From positions 209,501-273,500 of the forward strand of contig CAWZYM010000039.1 of NCBI GenBank assembly GCA_963966185.1: DNA of 64,000 bases, in the 5' to 3' direction. The number at the start of each line of letters is the position of its first letter. Within the stretch, counting starts at the first letter, position 1. Below are positions 35,601 to 47,855 of the stretch, in pieces. The translations under genes were made by a program, and so were the position numbers. This DNA is from Rhabditoides inermis. Lineage: Eukaryota; Nematoda; Chromadorea; Rhabditida; Rhabditidae. Under the pieces are notes generated by a model. It was not told the origin of the DNA. It made no database searches and saw only the letters and a program-made list of their open reading frames with translations.

Positions 35601-38600
35601 CATTCCCATCCACAAGTGTAGTGCTTGCCTTGACAATGGGGTTGGTGGTGGGGTTGTCGTGTAGCCGACTCGCAGTCTTGTCCACCACCTCTCCATCCAC
35701 ACCAAAGCGGAGCAGAAGGAAGTCGTTCACACCGACCACTACCTGAAACACATGCACACATTCCATGATTTCATAAAACATTGTACACATCTAAATAGAA
35801 CACATTTTTTTGTGTAAACATCCACTTTTCGTCTATTAATGTTGATCTTGTGTTCTATTAAATCAACTCACCGCTTTGTTGTCCCTGCACGAGAGTCGTT
35901 TGGCGTTGAATCCGATCTGCTCGACTTCGATGCGCTGCAATGGCAATGGCAATGGCAATGGGATGTGAATGTTTGAGCCGCCTCCGCCCTCCTCCTCTCT
36001 GCTCACCTCCTCGTCGCTCTCGGTTCCCTCGTGGAGGAGTGGGTGCTGGTGAATGATGTGGAGCTGTTGTGTGTTCTCCGCCACACACACAAGCATCGAG
36101 CGACCCGTGCCCGTTCTGAACGGTTCAATGCTACATACAACATGGCTGATATGTACTTACGTGAGCACTCCAGTCGTCTCCCTAGACATGACTCTGTCTG
36201 CCGCTGCCCCGCTGCCAGCGCTCTCCACCCCTCGGTGCAACACATCGATCGAGTGACTCGTCGTCGAAGCCACCTGCACATCATTCATACACTGCGCACG
36301 TGCACCGCACTCGTCACTAACAATCAGCTCCCTGTCCTCGACCACCACTTCTCCCTCGGAAAAGGAGGCAGCTGCGGACAGGCGACGCTCCGCCAGACAC
36401 ATGCGCTCATCGTTGGCGTCCATCGCAGCCTTCAGCATACGCTCCACCACGTCCGCCTTGTCACTCAGCACGGCACGGATAGAATCCTGAAGGGGAGATG
36501 TGGAGACTGACAGAAGACACGAGACACGTACCATAGCAGTGTTGACCATGTGCTTGTCTACTCCGTCCACATTCATCGCCCTCTCCTCCTCCGTCTCATC
36601 CCGCCTCTTCTCTCGACGAATCTCCTGGGCCTTGCGGCGACCGCGAGCCGCCCGCTCAGAGTCCACCTCAAACAACACCATTCACACAACAACAACAACA
36701 ACAACAACAACGACGACGACGACAACGACGACGTACCGAATGCATGGCGTGCTTTCGCGACGCGCAGTTCTTCTCCCCACAATCGCAGAAGAATGAGGAG
36801 AACTTGCTGCAAACACAATCCATCATATCTGAACTCGGTACCCCCGGCAAAAGTGTACCTGTAGCTGAGATCGTGTCCCCTGTGGCAGTTGACTGCGCAC
36901 ACACTGCACACGCCCATCGTGTCCGTCATGCCACACGTGTGGCAGTTGTACCAGTGCTGCTGCACGTAGTCCTCAACACGCACTCGTCACCTCCCCATCC
37001 CTCCACACCCTCCACCCCATACCCTAGTCATGTCTACCTTCTCGGTGCTCGAGTATGTGCAGAGTGGGTTGTTGGCAGCGGGAGCTGCCTCGGCGCGTCG
37101 CTCGCTCGTCCGAGACGGACGCAGCTGCACCCGATCCTCAAACACACAGCTATATAACTACATCACGATAAAAAGACAAAAAAATATTTTCTCCTCACGA
37201 CACACCTTCATATCCTCATCATCACTGTAGCACAAAATGGCTTGGCGGGACTCAGAAGACGACTCATCTCCCACGCACTCGCATAGCCTGAAAATGTGCA
37301 AAACAATATGTGACTGAGAAGATATAACAGATACTCCATATCCTTATTCACCTGGCGACATAGCGACTGCAATTAGCGATGAGCAGGATTCTCCACACAA
37401 GGCGCTGCATGCCCGGACGCGCCACACACGTACCATTCAGCAACTGAAATACACCAGCTTACTGTTTTATGTATAATACAAATAAAACGCAAATTCTAGA
37501 CCTACCTTCTCATCATCGTCGTCCATGTGGAGCCAAACAGCGAGCAGCTGCGAGAAGCGAGTGAGAAGCTGAAAACATGTGTCAACCGACTAGCAGTCAT
37601 TGCACTCGCCTCGCTCACCTTCTCGTGCGTCTTCTTGCCTCCCCTCTTGTGGAGGACACACAGCGCCCTCTCCACTGGATCCTCGTCCGGTCCGAGACCC
37701 TCTGTCTCCTCCACACTCATACCAAATACCACGTCGGCTCCTCTGAAACACCGTGGTCCGCTCCGTTAATCCTACTCGCCCTCACCTATACTTGAGCATG
37801 CTGCTGGCGAATCGATCGGATGCGTGGATGGTGAGGGGATAGCAGGCGGCCAGCCGGTCGACCACATCTTCAGTCAGCAACACATCCACACACGACGCGA
37901 GCAGAGAGTCGAGGGTCTGCAAGGGAGACGGTGAGACATGGACAGCGAGCAGTGCCACACGTGTTCATCCATGTCGACGGCAGCTCGCTGGACGACAGCT
38001 TGTGCCGAGTTGAACACAGCCAGAGGGGCCGGTCCAGCCCGCATCCAATCCGGCACGCGATCCACGCGATCCAACACAGGCTGCACCACCGAACAGAACA
38101 CGTCAAACGCAAGATCTGAATCATTCACTCATTCACAAATGTGTTCGAATAGCACTCACCCTGCTCCTTGTCGATCATGTTTCCGAACATTTCGAGCATG
38201 TATCTGTTGACGCGCAGTCCGCTGCCTTCGCGACCACACTCTTCCAGAACACCGCCCACGAGGTCGGACGGCAGGTCCTGCAGATCAACGCCATACACGT
38301 GTGCATACGAGCACATACATACCTTCCATGGCATCTGTTCTCCTCGCAGGCAGAGGCGCACCAAGGCGTGTGCGAACTCCTCCGTCAACACGCTCTCACT
38401 CAAAACCAGATCATATCATACGCACTTTCTCCCCTCTCCTCCTCTTCCTCTCCCGCTCACCACTCCATCTCGTCCTTGGGCTTGTCGTTGGCGACCCCTT
38501 CTAGCAGATGACGAACAGTCGACGTCAGACGCAGTAGACGCGCCATCGACGTCGGAATCAGACGGTCAACCACCTGACTCAACCATCTTGATCTGTCAAA

Positions 38601-41408
38601 TAGGGATTGTTACCTTGTTGACTAGTTCGACACTGGAATCGCGGACGAGAGCCGACGATGTGAGAGAAATGAGCCAGGCAATGCAAGTGTCGGAGACGCT
38701 GAACGTGGTGTGATTACAATGAAAGATGTGGTTGGCTGTGTCACCTCTCGCTCCTGTCCATCGACTCGAGCACGGCGGTGGTGAGAGCGGCGTGGAGTTG
38801 GACGAGTGGCTGGCGAGCCGCCTCCCCCACCCGACCCACAAACACGTCCCGCACACACTGCAGCTCCTGCGGCGCGATCCGAGACACTCCGCCCTGCAAC
38901 CACACTGTGCACACGGCAACCAACCACCACTCACCCAGCTCAGTCCATACACCTCTGCCAGTAGAGGGCATCGCCAGATGGAGAACAGAGTGCGCGCCCT
39001 CTCCAGCATACAACACGGAATCTGCAGCTCCGAAAGAGACGACTCGCTGAAACACATGACGATACCCTCTAGGAAGTTCCTAGGACCTAGGAGTGACTTC
39101 ATTTCGTGCTTCGTGTTTATCCGTTTGTAGTTGAGTGCACTCACATGGCACTCAGCTCCACGGCTCGGATCAGCTGAATGAGTCTCTCGGTGGTAGCCGG
39201 CGGGAGAAGACGCTGGTCGTCCAGAACGTCCCTCACTGCATTCACCAGAGACGCAGGCAGGCCAGATGCCGACTCCTAAAGCGGTTATTCATGCAGAGAT
39301 CAGTGTGCTGAGAGATGAGTGGCTTACGTGTTTGACCTTGTCGGCCACCTTGTCGAGCATCTTCTCAGTCAGCCCCTGCACAGCTCCCTCCCCCACCACG
39401 CGAGCAAACACCGAATCAAAACGAGCGTCCGAGGAATTAAAGCGCTGCAATAAGCAACAACATTTATTGTACCAAAAAAGATTTCTCAATACCTTACCTT
39501 GACAGAATCGGGTTCCTCTCTATAGGTAGAGACATTGCGGTGAAAGACAATGAGTGACGAAAGGCTTGCATCGCCACTTTCCAGATTCTCCAGCCTACAA
39601 CATCTCCACTCTCTGTACCCCTCTCTCCTCGCACTCACCACTCGGTAGTGGGTGGCGGTAGGGCGGCAGCAGGATAGCCGACTCGCGTCTCACTCGCCCA
39701 TACGTCGCACACCATGTCCATCATGCTGAAGGGAGGGCGGGGAAAAGTGAGGACAAGGTACAAGGATGAGCCAAGATATACCTGGCCCAGTGTTTTCCGT
39801 CCATGCCACACGCCGCGAGAGTCGGTCCGCCCTCGTCGCCCTCCGACATGATCTCTACAAAACACACAATGCACCACTCTCAACCACACAAACATGCAAA
39901 TGTACTCACGGACAAACTTGGACGTGGTCTCCTCGTACAGCTTGGCCTCGCTGGGCGGGTGGGGGAACTCGCCACGGGGGACGAGGCCGCGACCGCGACG
40001 CAGCAGCACATGCACCAGGTGCACCACAGAGAACACGTGCAACGGGTCGCTGAAACACATTGTCCCCATGCGTCTACGGTCTACCCACTACTTCTACTCA
40101 CATAGTCTCCACGCGCAGCGACTTGTCGAGAATCTTGAGTGCCTCCTTGACAAACTCTGCCGTGATGTCGACAGGAAGAAGGAAGCACAAGTTGCGCGCA
40201 AGGAACGTCTGAATGGGAGCCAATGTGAGAGAGATGAATGGCTTCCCTCACTCACCCTGGCGTCGTCGAGGGGTCGCTCGGCCATGTATTCGATGAGCGC
40301 GGCAAAGACAGTGGCGGCATGCAACTCGCTACCCGCGCCCTCCATCACTACCTCAAACAATCACAAATCAGTTATGCTTCTCGTTTTCAACTATACATAC
40401 ATTTCTGATATAGTATTTTCTAAAATGTCTGGAACCGTGTACCGTGGTGAAGAGGTGGAGTCCAGTGAGACGAACCATTTCGTCCAGAACCTTCATCAAA
40501 TTAGTGACGATCAGCTGCTGAAATCGAGACATTCATACCTATATGTATGGGAGAAAAATATACAGCACAATGATATACAAAACAGCCCCCTACCCCTCAC
40601 CGTACCTGTGTGTCTAGCTCGACCAGCTTCACATCAAGTAGCTGTTGGTAGAGCTGTGCGAACTGACGAGACAGAGGGGCCGAGGTAGAGTCGGCCGATT
40701 CCGCCACCGCCAGAGACACCGAGATGTGGCGGAGACCGTCCTACAAACGCGTATTACCATCATAACAGCCCCATTTCTCTTTCTCTTCTCATTCTCACTC
40801 TCGCACTCACAGCAGTCGGTGCGGCCTCCTTGTCTTCATCGGACCATCGTCTCTGTGAGAGGAAGTCGAGACAGCGAGACGCCATCGTCAGCAGCTGAAA
40901 CACATGCTGAGATGGTGCATGAACATTCATCCAATTGATTTCTATACCCACCGCAAATTTGGTGTTGGCGTAGTGGCTAGCGACGGCCGACTGTTTGTCG
41001 AGGGTCGCCGGAATCGTCTGGAACATCGACTCGAGCCACGGCATCGAAGATGGCTCGTCTGAAACAAGATCTACATTAGTATAACTGGCACTCGAAAATA
41101 AAAGAAACCTTCTTCGGGGCTAGCGATAGGCACGCTCTTTTCATCGCTACCTCGCTCCTCTTCCGACATATCCAAGGTCGCCTTCAGCTGAGTATGACGC
41201 TGCAGCACCATCTACAACAAAAGTAATCAGTTTAGAAAAGAACGGGAGATGCGCGCCTCGAGAATCTTCCAGAATACTGTGGCCACACGGGAGGATTCAT
41301 CGGCGGCGGGAAGAAAGGGAAGAGAGGCGAGCAGGCACTCGCCAACGTCCACTAGCTTCGCAGTCGACAGCAACTGGGAAGTAGAACGAATATAACAAAT
41401 ATTGAGAA

Positions 41409-41458
<50 letters not shown>

Positions 41459-42544
41459 GCACACCTTTTCAGCGACTTTACAAAGAAAAGCAGTTGTCTT
41501 GACAGCAACGTCGTCGTGATGGGGAAGGGCGAAGGAGGTCAGTGCGAGGGTGGAGTGGAATGCAACAAGTGCACCAGATAGGAGCTCTCCTAGCACCGGT
41601 GGAGCGTCAACACCACCTGTCCAATTAAAACGATTACTAGGACACTGAATAAGGGACGTCTCACCTTGTGCTTCGGTGGCAGCGGAAGCGAGGAAGAGAG
41701 ATGCAAGACCGGCTCGACGCAGTTCACTCAGCTGCTGCTCGTTCAGATTTTGCCAGCCACACGAGAGGAGCCCGTTCAGCAGAACTACTTTTTCCGAGCT
41801 GACGACCAGGCTATAATACAAATGTGAGGTGAACGCATTGCAAGACTCACTCGATGCGGACATCGGTTGCATCCCATGGTATCGGCGACTGTGCAATGCG
41901 CTTCTCGATATTATCGAGAAACTGCTTGGAGAAGAGTGAGTACAGCAGACGCAGAAACAACGGACTTCCCACAATGAACGACGCGTTCAGACGCAGAACT
42001 TCCTTCTAAATGCATATTTCGAGAATCGACCTCAGAATACACACATAAGCGAAGCGAGAAACTCACGGCAACGTCGTTTCGACCGGTACTGGCGACAACG
42101 GGCGAGACAGGAATGATGTGATCCGCATCTGGAGACGACACCGCGTCAGCCAGTGTCGAGTCGCACACCGCAGAACCCGTAGTGAGACACTTGAGCACAC
42201 TCACCCACTCCGCTACAATAAGTTCATTCAATAAACATATTGTGATCATAATACTTACATGGTAGCAGATGGGATGAAGGGATGAGAGATAGACTGTTGA
42301 TCAGAGAACGACAGCACTGGGAGATGGCCAGTACATCGATGTTGCTCACTGAAAGGCAACCGTCTCGAAACACGATTGAGTCAAACCACGTACGTCGATC
42401 CAAGTTCGCACAAATTCGATGGATGGTGAGCACGACAAAATGCTTGGACAGGGGCTGGTCGAGAGCAGCGACAAAGCGAGCAAGATTGATCACTTCAGAT
42501 CGGCCCCAACCGTTCTCCGACACCAGCTTGATACTCCCAGACAT
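22620..42544 (-). CDS. ubr-4: UBR4-type giant E3 ubiquitin ligase
   Basis: One minus-strand gene of about 20 kb with many exons of 100-250 nt and introns of about 40-60 nt, likely encoding 4,000-5,000 residues, the size class of animal UBR4. It begins [13 protein letters not shown] at 42544. It contains a UBR box ([20 protein letters not shown]), a cysteine-rich block ([20 protein letters not shown]) very close to human UBR4, and a C-terminal E3 region with CCICREP and [20 protein letters not shown], ending [11 protein letters not shown] at 22620. UBR4 recognises N-degrons and other substrates in the cytosol and extends ubiquitin chains. Most of the rest is helical-repeat sequence. Not every exon border was fixed by hand. 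One intron (about 33755-34271) holds another gene on the opposite strand; another holds a MITE. Confidence 0.92.
23876..24000 (-). other. UBR4 hemiRING start (zinc-binding E3 segment)
   Basis: The exon reads [20 protein letters not shown] with YAFAAIQE after it, matching the C..C.E segment of the UBR4 hemiRING. The downstream exon, about 23600-23830, supplies the His/Cys ligand region [20 protein letters not shown] and then [15 protein letters not shown], which align with human UBR4. The catalytic module therefore appears complete. Confidence 0.8.
28149..28343. mobile_element. Palindromic MITE inside a UBR4 intron
   Basis: Arms beginning ATAAATAAACTATATGCTAA and ending with its reverse complement, about 85 bp each, are nearly perfect around a loop of about 19 bp. 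A second small palindrome (ACCGAATCGGT type) sits at the inner end of each arm. It has no coding capacity and differs from the other two palindromic elements in the window. It makes this intron several times longer than its neighbours. Confidence 0.85.
28785..29065 (-). other. UBR4 cysteine-rich zinc region
   Basis: Across one intron it reads [37 protein letters not shown], then [19 protein letters not shown]. The six CxxC pairs and spacing match the corresponding segment of human UBR4, which makes this the clearest single identifier of the gene. Confidence 0.9.
32547..32641. repeat. (CA)n microsatellite in a UBR4 intron
   Basis: About 47 uninterrupted CA units. Flanking exons of the UBR4-like gene continue on both sides. 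Confidence 0.95.
34024..34234 (+). CDS. Small hydrophobic protein gene nested in a UBR4 intron
   Basis: Two exons (34024 to about 34110, and about 34157 to 34234) on the strand opposite to the host read [20 protein letters not shown], then AVLACCQFN, then [14 protein letters not shown] and an Ala/Thr-rich end, about 54 residues. CTTTCCAG precedes the ATG directly, as for a spliced-leader acceptor; the intron is GTACCC..GTTCAG (46 nt); TAA is followed 7 bases later by AATAAA. The host intron (about 520 nt) is ten times the usual length and begins just after this poly(A) signal. One hydrophobic segment suggests a membrane or secreted peptide. The family is unknown. The case rests on signal order, not on homology. 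Confidence 0.5.
34242..34247 (+). terminator. Poly(A) signal of the nested gene
   Basis: AATAAA seven bases past the TAA of the 34024-34234 gene, within the host intron. Confidence 0.5.
36680..36735. repeat. (CAA)n/(CGA)n intronic repeat
   Basis: Trinucleotide tract of about 18 units in the UBR4 intron just 3' of the second UBR-box exon. Confidence 0.85.
36737..36972 (-). other. UBR box of the UBR4-like protein
   Basis: Two exons read [34 protein letters not shown] and then [20 protein letters not shown]. The Cys/His ligands follow the UBR-box order C..C....C..C..C....H......FFCDCG. In UBR4 this domain forms part of the substrate-recognition surface. A short intron splits it after SYR. Confidence 0.9.
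41409..41456. repeat. (GA)n tract in a UBR4 intron
   Basis: About 24 GA units on the plus strand, CT on the coding strand, within the intron between the exons around 41380 and 41465. Confidence 0.9.
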
Positions 42545-42665
42545 TACATGAACTGCTACAAACACATTAAATTATAAACCGAAACTCATCTGTCAGATAT
42601 TAACATGGTGTATCAACAACCATTAATTCAAAATAGATGAAACGTCAAATGAAAAGACAAATGAA

Positions 42666-43116
42666 TTAAGAGTTTATCGCGGTGGTGAGTATTTTTGAAC
42701 AATCAATTATTAAGTCATGTAGAAGATCGTCCATGTCTCCGCAAGGGCGCCCGTCCGAATCACGGTTGACCTAGAACCCTTTTAACAAACCGAATCCATG
42801 ACATCTGTACCTGATCTGTCCAATACGAAATCGACTGAACAAAAGAGTTCACTTCAGTATTCACGGCAGCCTGGATGCGAGAACAGAGAAGCCTTGTTTG
42901 GCTAGAGATAACATTTTCCACAGAAGATGTGATCTCAGGCTTGTCATCACTGTTCGACACACCATAGAACCCGTGTTGTTCACAACCAGAGCCTTCCATG
43001 AGACATTTCACACAGGTACCCTGAAACAAAGTATTAATATAAAATATTTTGAATGATTCATGAAAACGACAACTACAGTTTGGATTATTCTATTTTTAAA
43101 TTTTATGACAAACCAT
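42666..43116 (-). CDS. Small Cys-containing protein, B-box-like fragment
   Basis: Three exons close exactly: the ATG is split from exon 2 by an intron (43021-43113), exon 2 is 42811-43020 and exon 3 is 42666-42770, giving 105 residues. Exon 2 begins GTCVKCLMEGSGCEQHGFYG, a C..C.....C..H pattern like half of a B-box, followed by a helical stretch (RIQAAVNTEVNSFVQSISYW) and DMDDLLHDLIIDCSKILTT. Frame upstream of the split ATG continues with more cysteines (FCTCACESYNLAISCSM) but has no acceptor, so the true gene may be longer. It sits between the divergent ubr-4 and rpl-4 starts. It could be a TRIM-type fragment; no function assigned. Confidence 0.45.
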
Positions 43117-43473
43117 CGAACAGCTGATCGCTAAATTGTATGATTCGCAGGCGCAGGTGCAAAATTCAAAACCAACAGTAAATAATTCGTGCCGAGACCA
43201 TTTTCAATGCTAACGAAAAGATACTCAGTGCAATAGTCTCTCTTCACCATGGAATCGAAATTGTCCAATTTTTTTAAAGTTTACCTACAAGATTTAGGAA
43301 ATTGAATGTTTTGACTGTTTCTATACGTTTATGCTGTTTCGAATGCGTTTTCCATGATTCTTCTGTCTGTGTTATAAAAATGTATTTTATTGCGCTTTCT
43401 TTATTCCTAAAAAATCTCGTTCATATTTTGCAAGTTTTGTGTATGTGGTTTTTATTTTCACAATTTAGGTAAT

Positions 43474-44678
43474 ATGGCGGCCCGTCCGGTCGTTACGGTC
43501 TACAATGAGAAGAGCGAGGCCACTCAAACTCAGGTGAAGCTTCCGGCTATCTTCCGTGCTCCCCTCCGCCCTGATGTTGTGTCGTTCATCCACGACCAGA
43601 TCTCCAAGAACAAGAGGATGGCTCACTCCGTTGCCAAGGAGGCCGGTGGGTATTTTTTTTTACTGTCATTTTGTTTCTTAACGTTACAATAAAATTGCAG
43701 GAAAGCAGTGCTCTGCTGAGTCCTGGGGAACTGGACGCGCTGTTGCCCGTATTCCCCGTGTCCGTGGAGGTGGTACTCACCGTTCCGGACAGGCCGCGTA
43801 CGGAAACATGTGCCGTGGAGGACACATGTTCGCTCCCCTGAAGGTCTACCGCCGCTGGCACCGCAAGGTCAACGTTGCTCAGAAGCGTTACGCTCTTTGC
43901 TCCGCCGTTGCTGCTTCGGGAGTTCCCGCCCTCGTCCAGGCCCGCGGACACATCATCGACAAGGTTCGATTTTGTATTCTTCGGTTTTATATAACTTTGT
44001 CGTAAGGTCCCCGAGATTCCGTTTGTCGTCTCTGACGCCGTCGAGTCTTTCCGCAAGACCAAGGAGGCCGTCGCTTTCCTCCGCAAGTCCAACGTCTGGG
44101 ACGATATCGAGAAGGCAAGTTCTACTTTTTTTTGTTATTTTTAAATTTTGCTTGACTTACTTCATAACAATTTTTTTCAGGTCCAGGCCTCCAAGCGCTT
44201 CCGCGCTGGAGTTGGAAAGATGCGTAACCGTCGCTACAAGCAGAAGAAGGGACCTATCGTTGTCTACGGTCAGGATGCTGCTATGGCCCGTGCCTTCAGG
44301 AACATTCCCGGAGTTGATGTCCTCAACGTCGAGCGCCTGAACCTCCTCAAGTTCGCCCCTGGAGGTCACCTCGGCCGTCTGGTCATCTGGACCGAGTCTG
44401 CCTTCAAGAAGCTCGATGCCATCTACGGAACCGAGTCTGCCAAGTCCATCAAGTCTGGATTCAAGTTCCCCACCGCCAAGATCGCTAACGCCGATTTCAC
44501 CCGCATCATCCGCTCTGAGGAGATCACCAAGGCTGTCCGCCCCGTGAGGAAGCTTACCAGGTCCGCCGTTAAGGTCAAGAGGAACCCCCTGAAGGTCGCC
44601 TCTGTTCTTAAGAAGCTGAACCCTTACTCTTCTGTGCTGAAGGCTCAGGCTCGCAAGGCCTCTGCTGGAAAGCAGTAA
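43474..44678 (+). CDS. rpl-4: 60S ribosomal protein L4 (uL4)
   Basis: Exons 43474-43645, 43701-43963, 44007-44114 and 44181-44678 close into 346 residues. [58 protein letters not shown] and [20 protein letters not shown] are the hallmarks of eukaryotic uL4, whose long loop lines the exit tunnel of the large ribosomal subunit. The basic C-terminal extension is present. Intron 3 has a GC donor (AAG|GCAAGT). Codon use is visibly biased to C-ending codons, as expected for a highly expressed gene. CAATTTAG lies just before the start and may be a trans-splice acceptor. It converges on the LysM gene. Confidence 0.97.
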
Positions 44679-44868
44679 ACAATGTTATTGTTGATAAATT
44701 GTTATTAAAATACCAAATGTCATTCATTGTTAAAACATTTATTGGTATGAATCTGTGAACAATACTTGAAGTGAATTATGTCGTTTTTGTGATTTCCGTT
44801 TTGTGGGCGAAGGCACTTCATCGTCAATTCTGGAAACAGTACTTCAGTCTGGGATATGTGGAAATTGT

Positions 44869-45426
44869 TCACCTGCTTTCTTTCTCCATTTTCCGCACGT
44901 TCTTCGATGTTGTTTTGATCACGCTATCTATTCTATTGAGAATGTCTTTCATTGATTCCGGCTCTTCTTCAGCGACGGTCTGCGACCGCTGTGGAATCAT
45001 TCTCTTCACGGCCGGTGCTGGAGACGCAGTATTCGAAGTGGAGGGAGAATCGCTTTGAACAGGTACGACGATTGTTGATTTCAAGCAAATGCTTTCGTTT
45101 GACCATAATCGATTAGAACGCTTGATGTCAGTTACCTAAATTATTTATTTTAAGAATCTATCTTTAAAATAATTATTACCGAACTGTTGTATCGCAGTGC
45201 GATTCCCTGTAGTGTATCCCCTTCCTGAACTGTGTGCGTAATGAAACAAGGTGGCTTCATTGGAGCTTGGGTTGAGGTAGTTCCATATCTTCGAACCTGA
45301 TTTCAGAATATTGTTTTGTTCGAATGTAATTGATTACTATTGACTCACTCTATTGTATCCGCAAAGAAAAGTACGTTCATCGGCGGTGTGTGGAATATAG
45401 GCATGTGGGAGACACGGCTCCATCAT
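44869..45426 (-). CDS. LysM-domain protein (LYSMD1/2-like)
   Basis: Starting MMEPCLPHAYIPHTADERTF at 45426, the exons read through HTVQEGDTLQGIALRYNSS and VTDIKRSNRLWSNESICLKS to a complete LysM domain (about residues 48-95), then a Ser/Pro-rich linker and an acidic/basic tail (MKDILNRIDSVIKTTSKN) ending KMEKESR. The single LysM without signal peptide or membrane anchor matches the animal LYSMD1/LYSMD2 group, intracellular proteins of unclear role, rather than secreted chitin-binding proteins. Introns are short with GT..TTAG/TCAG ends. It is transcribed divergently from the NZF gene at 46141. Confidence 0.82.
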
Positions 45427-46140
45427 GGAGCATCGTGTGAATCGAGGAGCTTAAATCAGCTGATGTTGAATACACAGCGCAATCACGCCGAAAATGCTGG
45501 CAATGGATGAAGAAATAACTGCTGGATCGATGCGTGCGCACCACGCACAGTGTTGGGAATCCACTCAGGGATAATCGCCGCAGGGAAGGAATGTACTAGT
45601 GCGGTGTGCTGTTTCGGGCAGGGGCGGGACTGAGCCGGCCTCGCTGTGGCCGATTGATTTTCGAGTAAACGGCTGCGGACTCTCACCGCGATAGCGCACA
45701 CACGATAAGTGAGAGAGCGGGAGAGGTGGTCAGCTGTGTGCTTGCCGAACCGCTGTGACCAGGCGATGACCCTAAAAGACAAAGATGATGCGGTGGCACG
45801 ACTACTGCGGCACGGCCGACGGTGGCTGCGTAGCGGAGAAACGCCTCTCTTTGTGCCGAGTGCAGGTGGGCAGGCGAATGCGTTTGTTTTCGATGACGTC
45901 GTTTTGTTTTTGAATCACGTTGAACGAGTATTTGCTGATTGATAGTGATGGGTTGGGTAGACAGTGGGGGAGTGATTGACTCGAGTAGTGCGTTATCTTA
46001 TCGATTCGATGCAGTGAGGGTCAAATGAACATTGTCTGGTGATTTGATACGGCGCGCGTTTTTTTTGTTCGCTTCAGAGTTTGTCTGGTATATTGATATT
46101 TGCCGTGGATTTTTGAAAATGGATTGATTAGAAACGGGCT

Positions 46141-47379
46141 ATGCGATTTCGTGGTCGACGTGGCAGCGGAATGAATGAACGGATGCGAATGCAACTCGAA
46201 AGCGCAAGACTACAAGGTACAACTGATTATGATAGGCAGTGAGATAATTGATTGATTTTATCTAGAAAAAAACAGAAAATGGAGTGTATAATGTAGTGGC
46301 TTAGGTGCCTCTACATCGAACGGGCAGTTAGCGGCATCATTGCCGCCGACGAACCGCTCGCAATCAGAACAGAACCCAGCGGCGACGACGGAGACGAGGA
46401 AGACAAGCGCTCCGGAACCAATGCAGGTAATGCCTGGGACCTGACACCAAAAAAAATTGCCCATCAACATCATTATATTTTCCGCATTCATGCGCAAACT
46501 AGTATGCAGCGCAGAAGCTGCGTCAATGTGTGGTTAGTGATAGTGATAATGTAGAGAAACGTATAGTGTGTTTTTCAGCATTCCGGTACGCCGCCGCCTC
46601 GACCAGTACATTTGCCACGAATCGCGCGCTCGAACGAGTCGAGTCCCATGAACAACGGTGGCGGTGGTGCAATCATAGGCAGAGAAATTGACTCACTGCG
46701 AGTCGGTATGTTATTATTTCATGATATTTTCTAATAACATATGGACTTTCAGATGGTTTGTGTACGCCGGCTCCGTCAACGAATGCCACTACACCGATAA
46801 GTATTTTGAGAGGTATGCGTAGGCTTCAGTGGAGGAGATCTTTTTTGTTCGGAGATTTATCTTACCCTTCAATTTTAGCGCAAGAATTGGCTCTTTTGGA
46901 TGCGCGGAAGAAACTGGATACGATGAAGGAGGAGCTGGAGAAAGTAGAATGGGATGTTCAAGCTGTAGAGGAGTATCTAAATGCAGATTTTCCAGGAGAG
47001 GAGATCAGCAAAGAGGTAGTAGGACGTTGTTTCTAATGAATTATGTTATTCCAATTTGTTAAGAGTATTTCGCGTCTGGAGAATGAGATCATATCGTTAA
47101 ACCGGCGGAGGAACGAGTTGCGACCGTACGTGCCGGTTGTCGCTGCCAGAGGTGAGTGAACCATACTTGTTGTTTTGATGAGCTTTAGGCAATCGGGACG
47201 AACCGCATACTGGAGCGAACGAATGGATGTGCGTTCGGTGTACGTTCGACAACCCTCTCGACGATCCGGAGCACGGCTACAGATGTGGGACGTGTCTAAT
47301 GCCTCGCCCTGTCATCCCTCCAAGTGAAGCTGCTCGATGTGGATGCGTTCACTGCGCGGAGACTGTCGGTACGCAGTAG
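46141..47379 (+). CDS. TAB2/TAB3-like NZF zinc-finger adaptor
   Basis: Exons link in phase from MRFRGRRGSGMNERMRMQLE through Ser/Thr/Pro-rich disordered segments, a predicted coiled coil (AQELALLDARKKLDTMKEEL ... ISRLENEIISLNRRRNEL), to a C-terminal RanBP2/NZF finger: WMCVRCTFDNPLDDPEHGYR, then CGTCLMPRP. Coiled coil followed by a terminal NZF is the order in TAB2/TAB3, which bind Lys63-linked ubiquitin and activate TAK1 kinase. The finger loop is a few residues longer than in vertebrate TAB2. The last residues (CGCVHCAETVGTQ) hold extra cysteines. An upstream exon from an ATG at 45766 may add an N-terminus; joining it would require a donor near 45926. The N-terminal CUE domain of TAB2/3 was not seen. 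Confidence 0.68.
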
Positions 47380-47855
47380 GGTTAGTAGTAGAATTCCAAT
47401 CAACTGTCATGTTTATACTAACGCTGTGTCGAGTAGTGCGTGGTGTTTGTTTGTGTGCTGATGTTCGTGCGTTATTGCAATGAAGACAATTGCAGGCAAC
47501 TCTTTGATGGTGAGTCCGGCTGCAGGAGACGAGGGCTGGTCAATGGTGGTCCGTACTCCACCATAGATTCGATTATCTACGAATTGATTATGAATGTTTC
47601 TCTTTCTTCGGGTATTGCGCCCCTACTGTATTAGTATGTTCTTATTTTGCTTTGACGTGTATAGTATAGTGTGCCTTGCGAAAAAAAAATATTCAGTTTG
47701 TACATAACGCATGTTTTACGCTGACAGATTGCAATACGTATAAAGTTTTCTAATCTTTTAAATCTTCGTTAGTTGTGTTGTGATACAGGTTCGAGCCCTG
47801 TTGATATCTGTTGTCTTTTTGTATTGATAATTTGGTTCATGGATTGTGTAGGAGT
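47380..47855. other. Spacer between the NZF gene and ubxn-1
   Basis: Probably the 3' UTR of the NZF gene and the 5' flank of ubxn-1. Short open frames here have no domain or splice support. An AG seven bases before the ubxn-1 ATG (GTGTAGGAGT) could be its splice or trans-splice acceptor. Confidence 0.5.

Noticed and set aside
43100..43270. Minus-strand frame MVKRDYCTEYLFVSIENG near 43240-43270 as first exon of the small cysteine gene
   Set aside because: Joining it to the 43020 exon gives a stop at once in every phase tried.
45483..45782. Minus-strand frame MSFRVIAWSQRFGKHTADHL between the LysM and NZF genes
   Set aside because: Lies in the divergent promoter, has no domain, and overlaps a plausible plus-strand exon at 45766.
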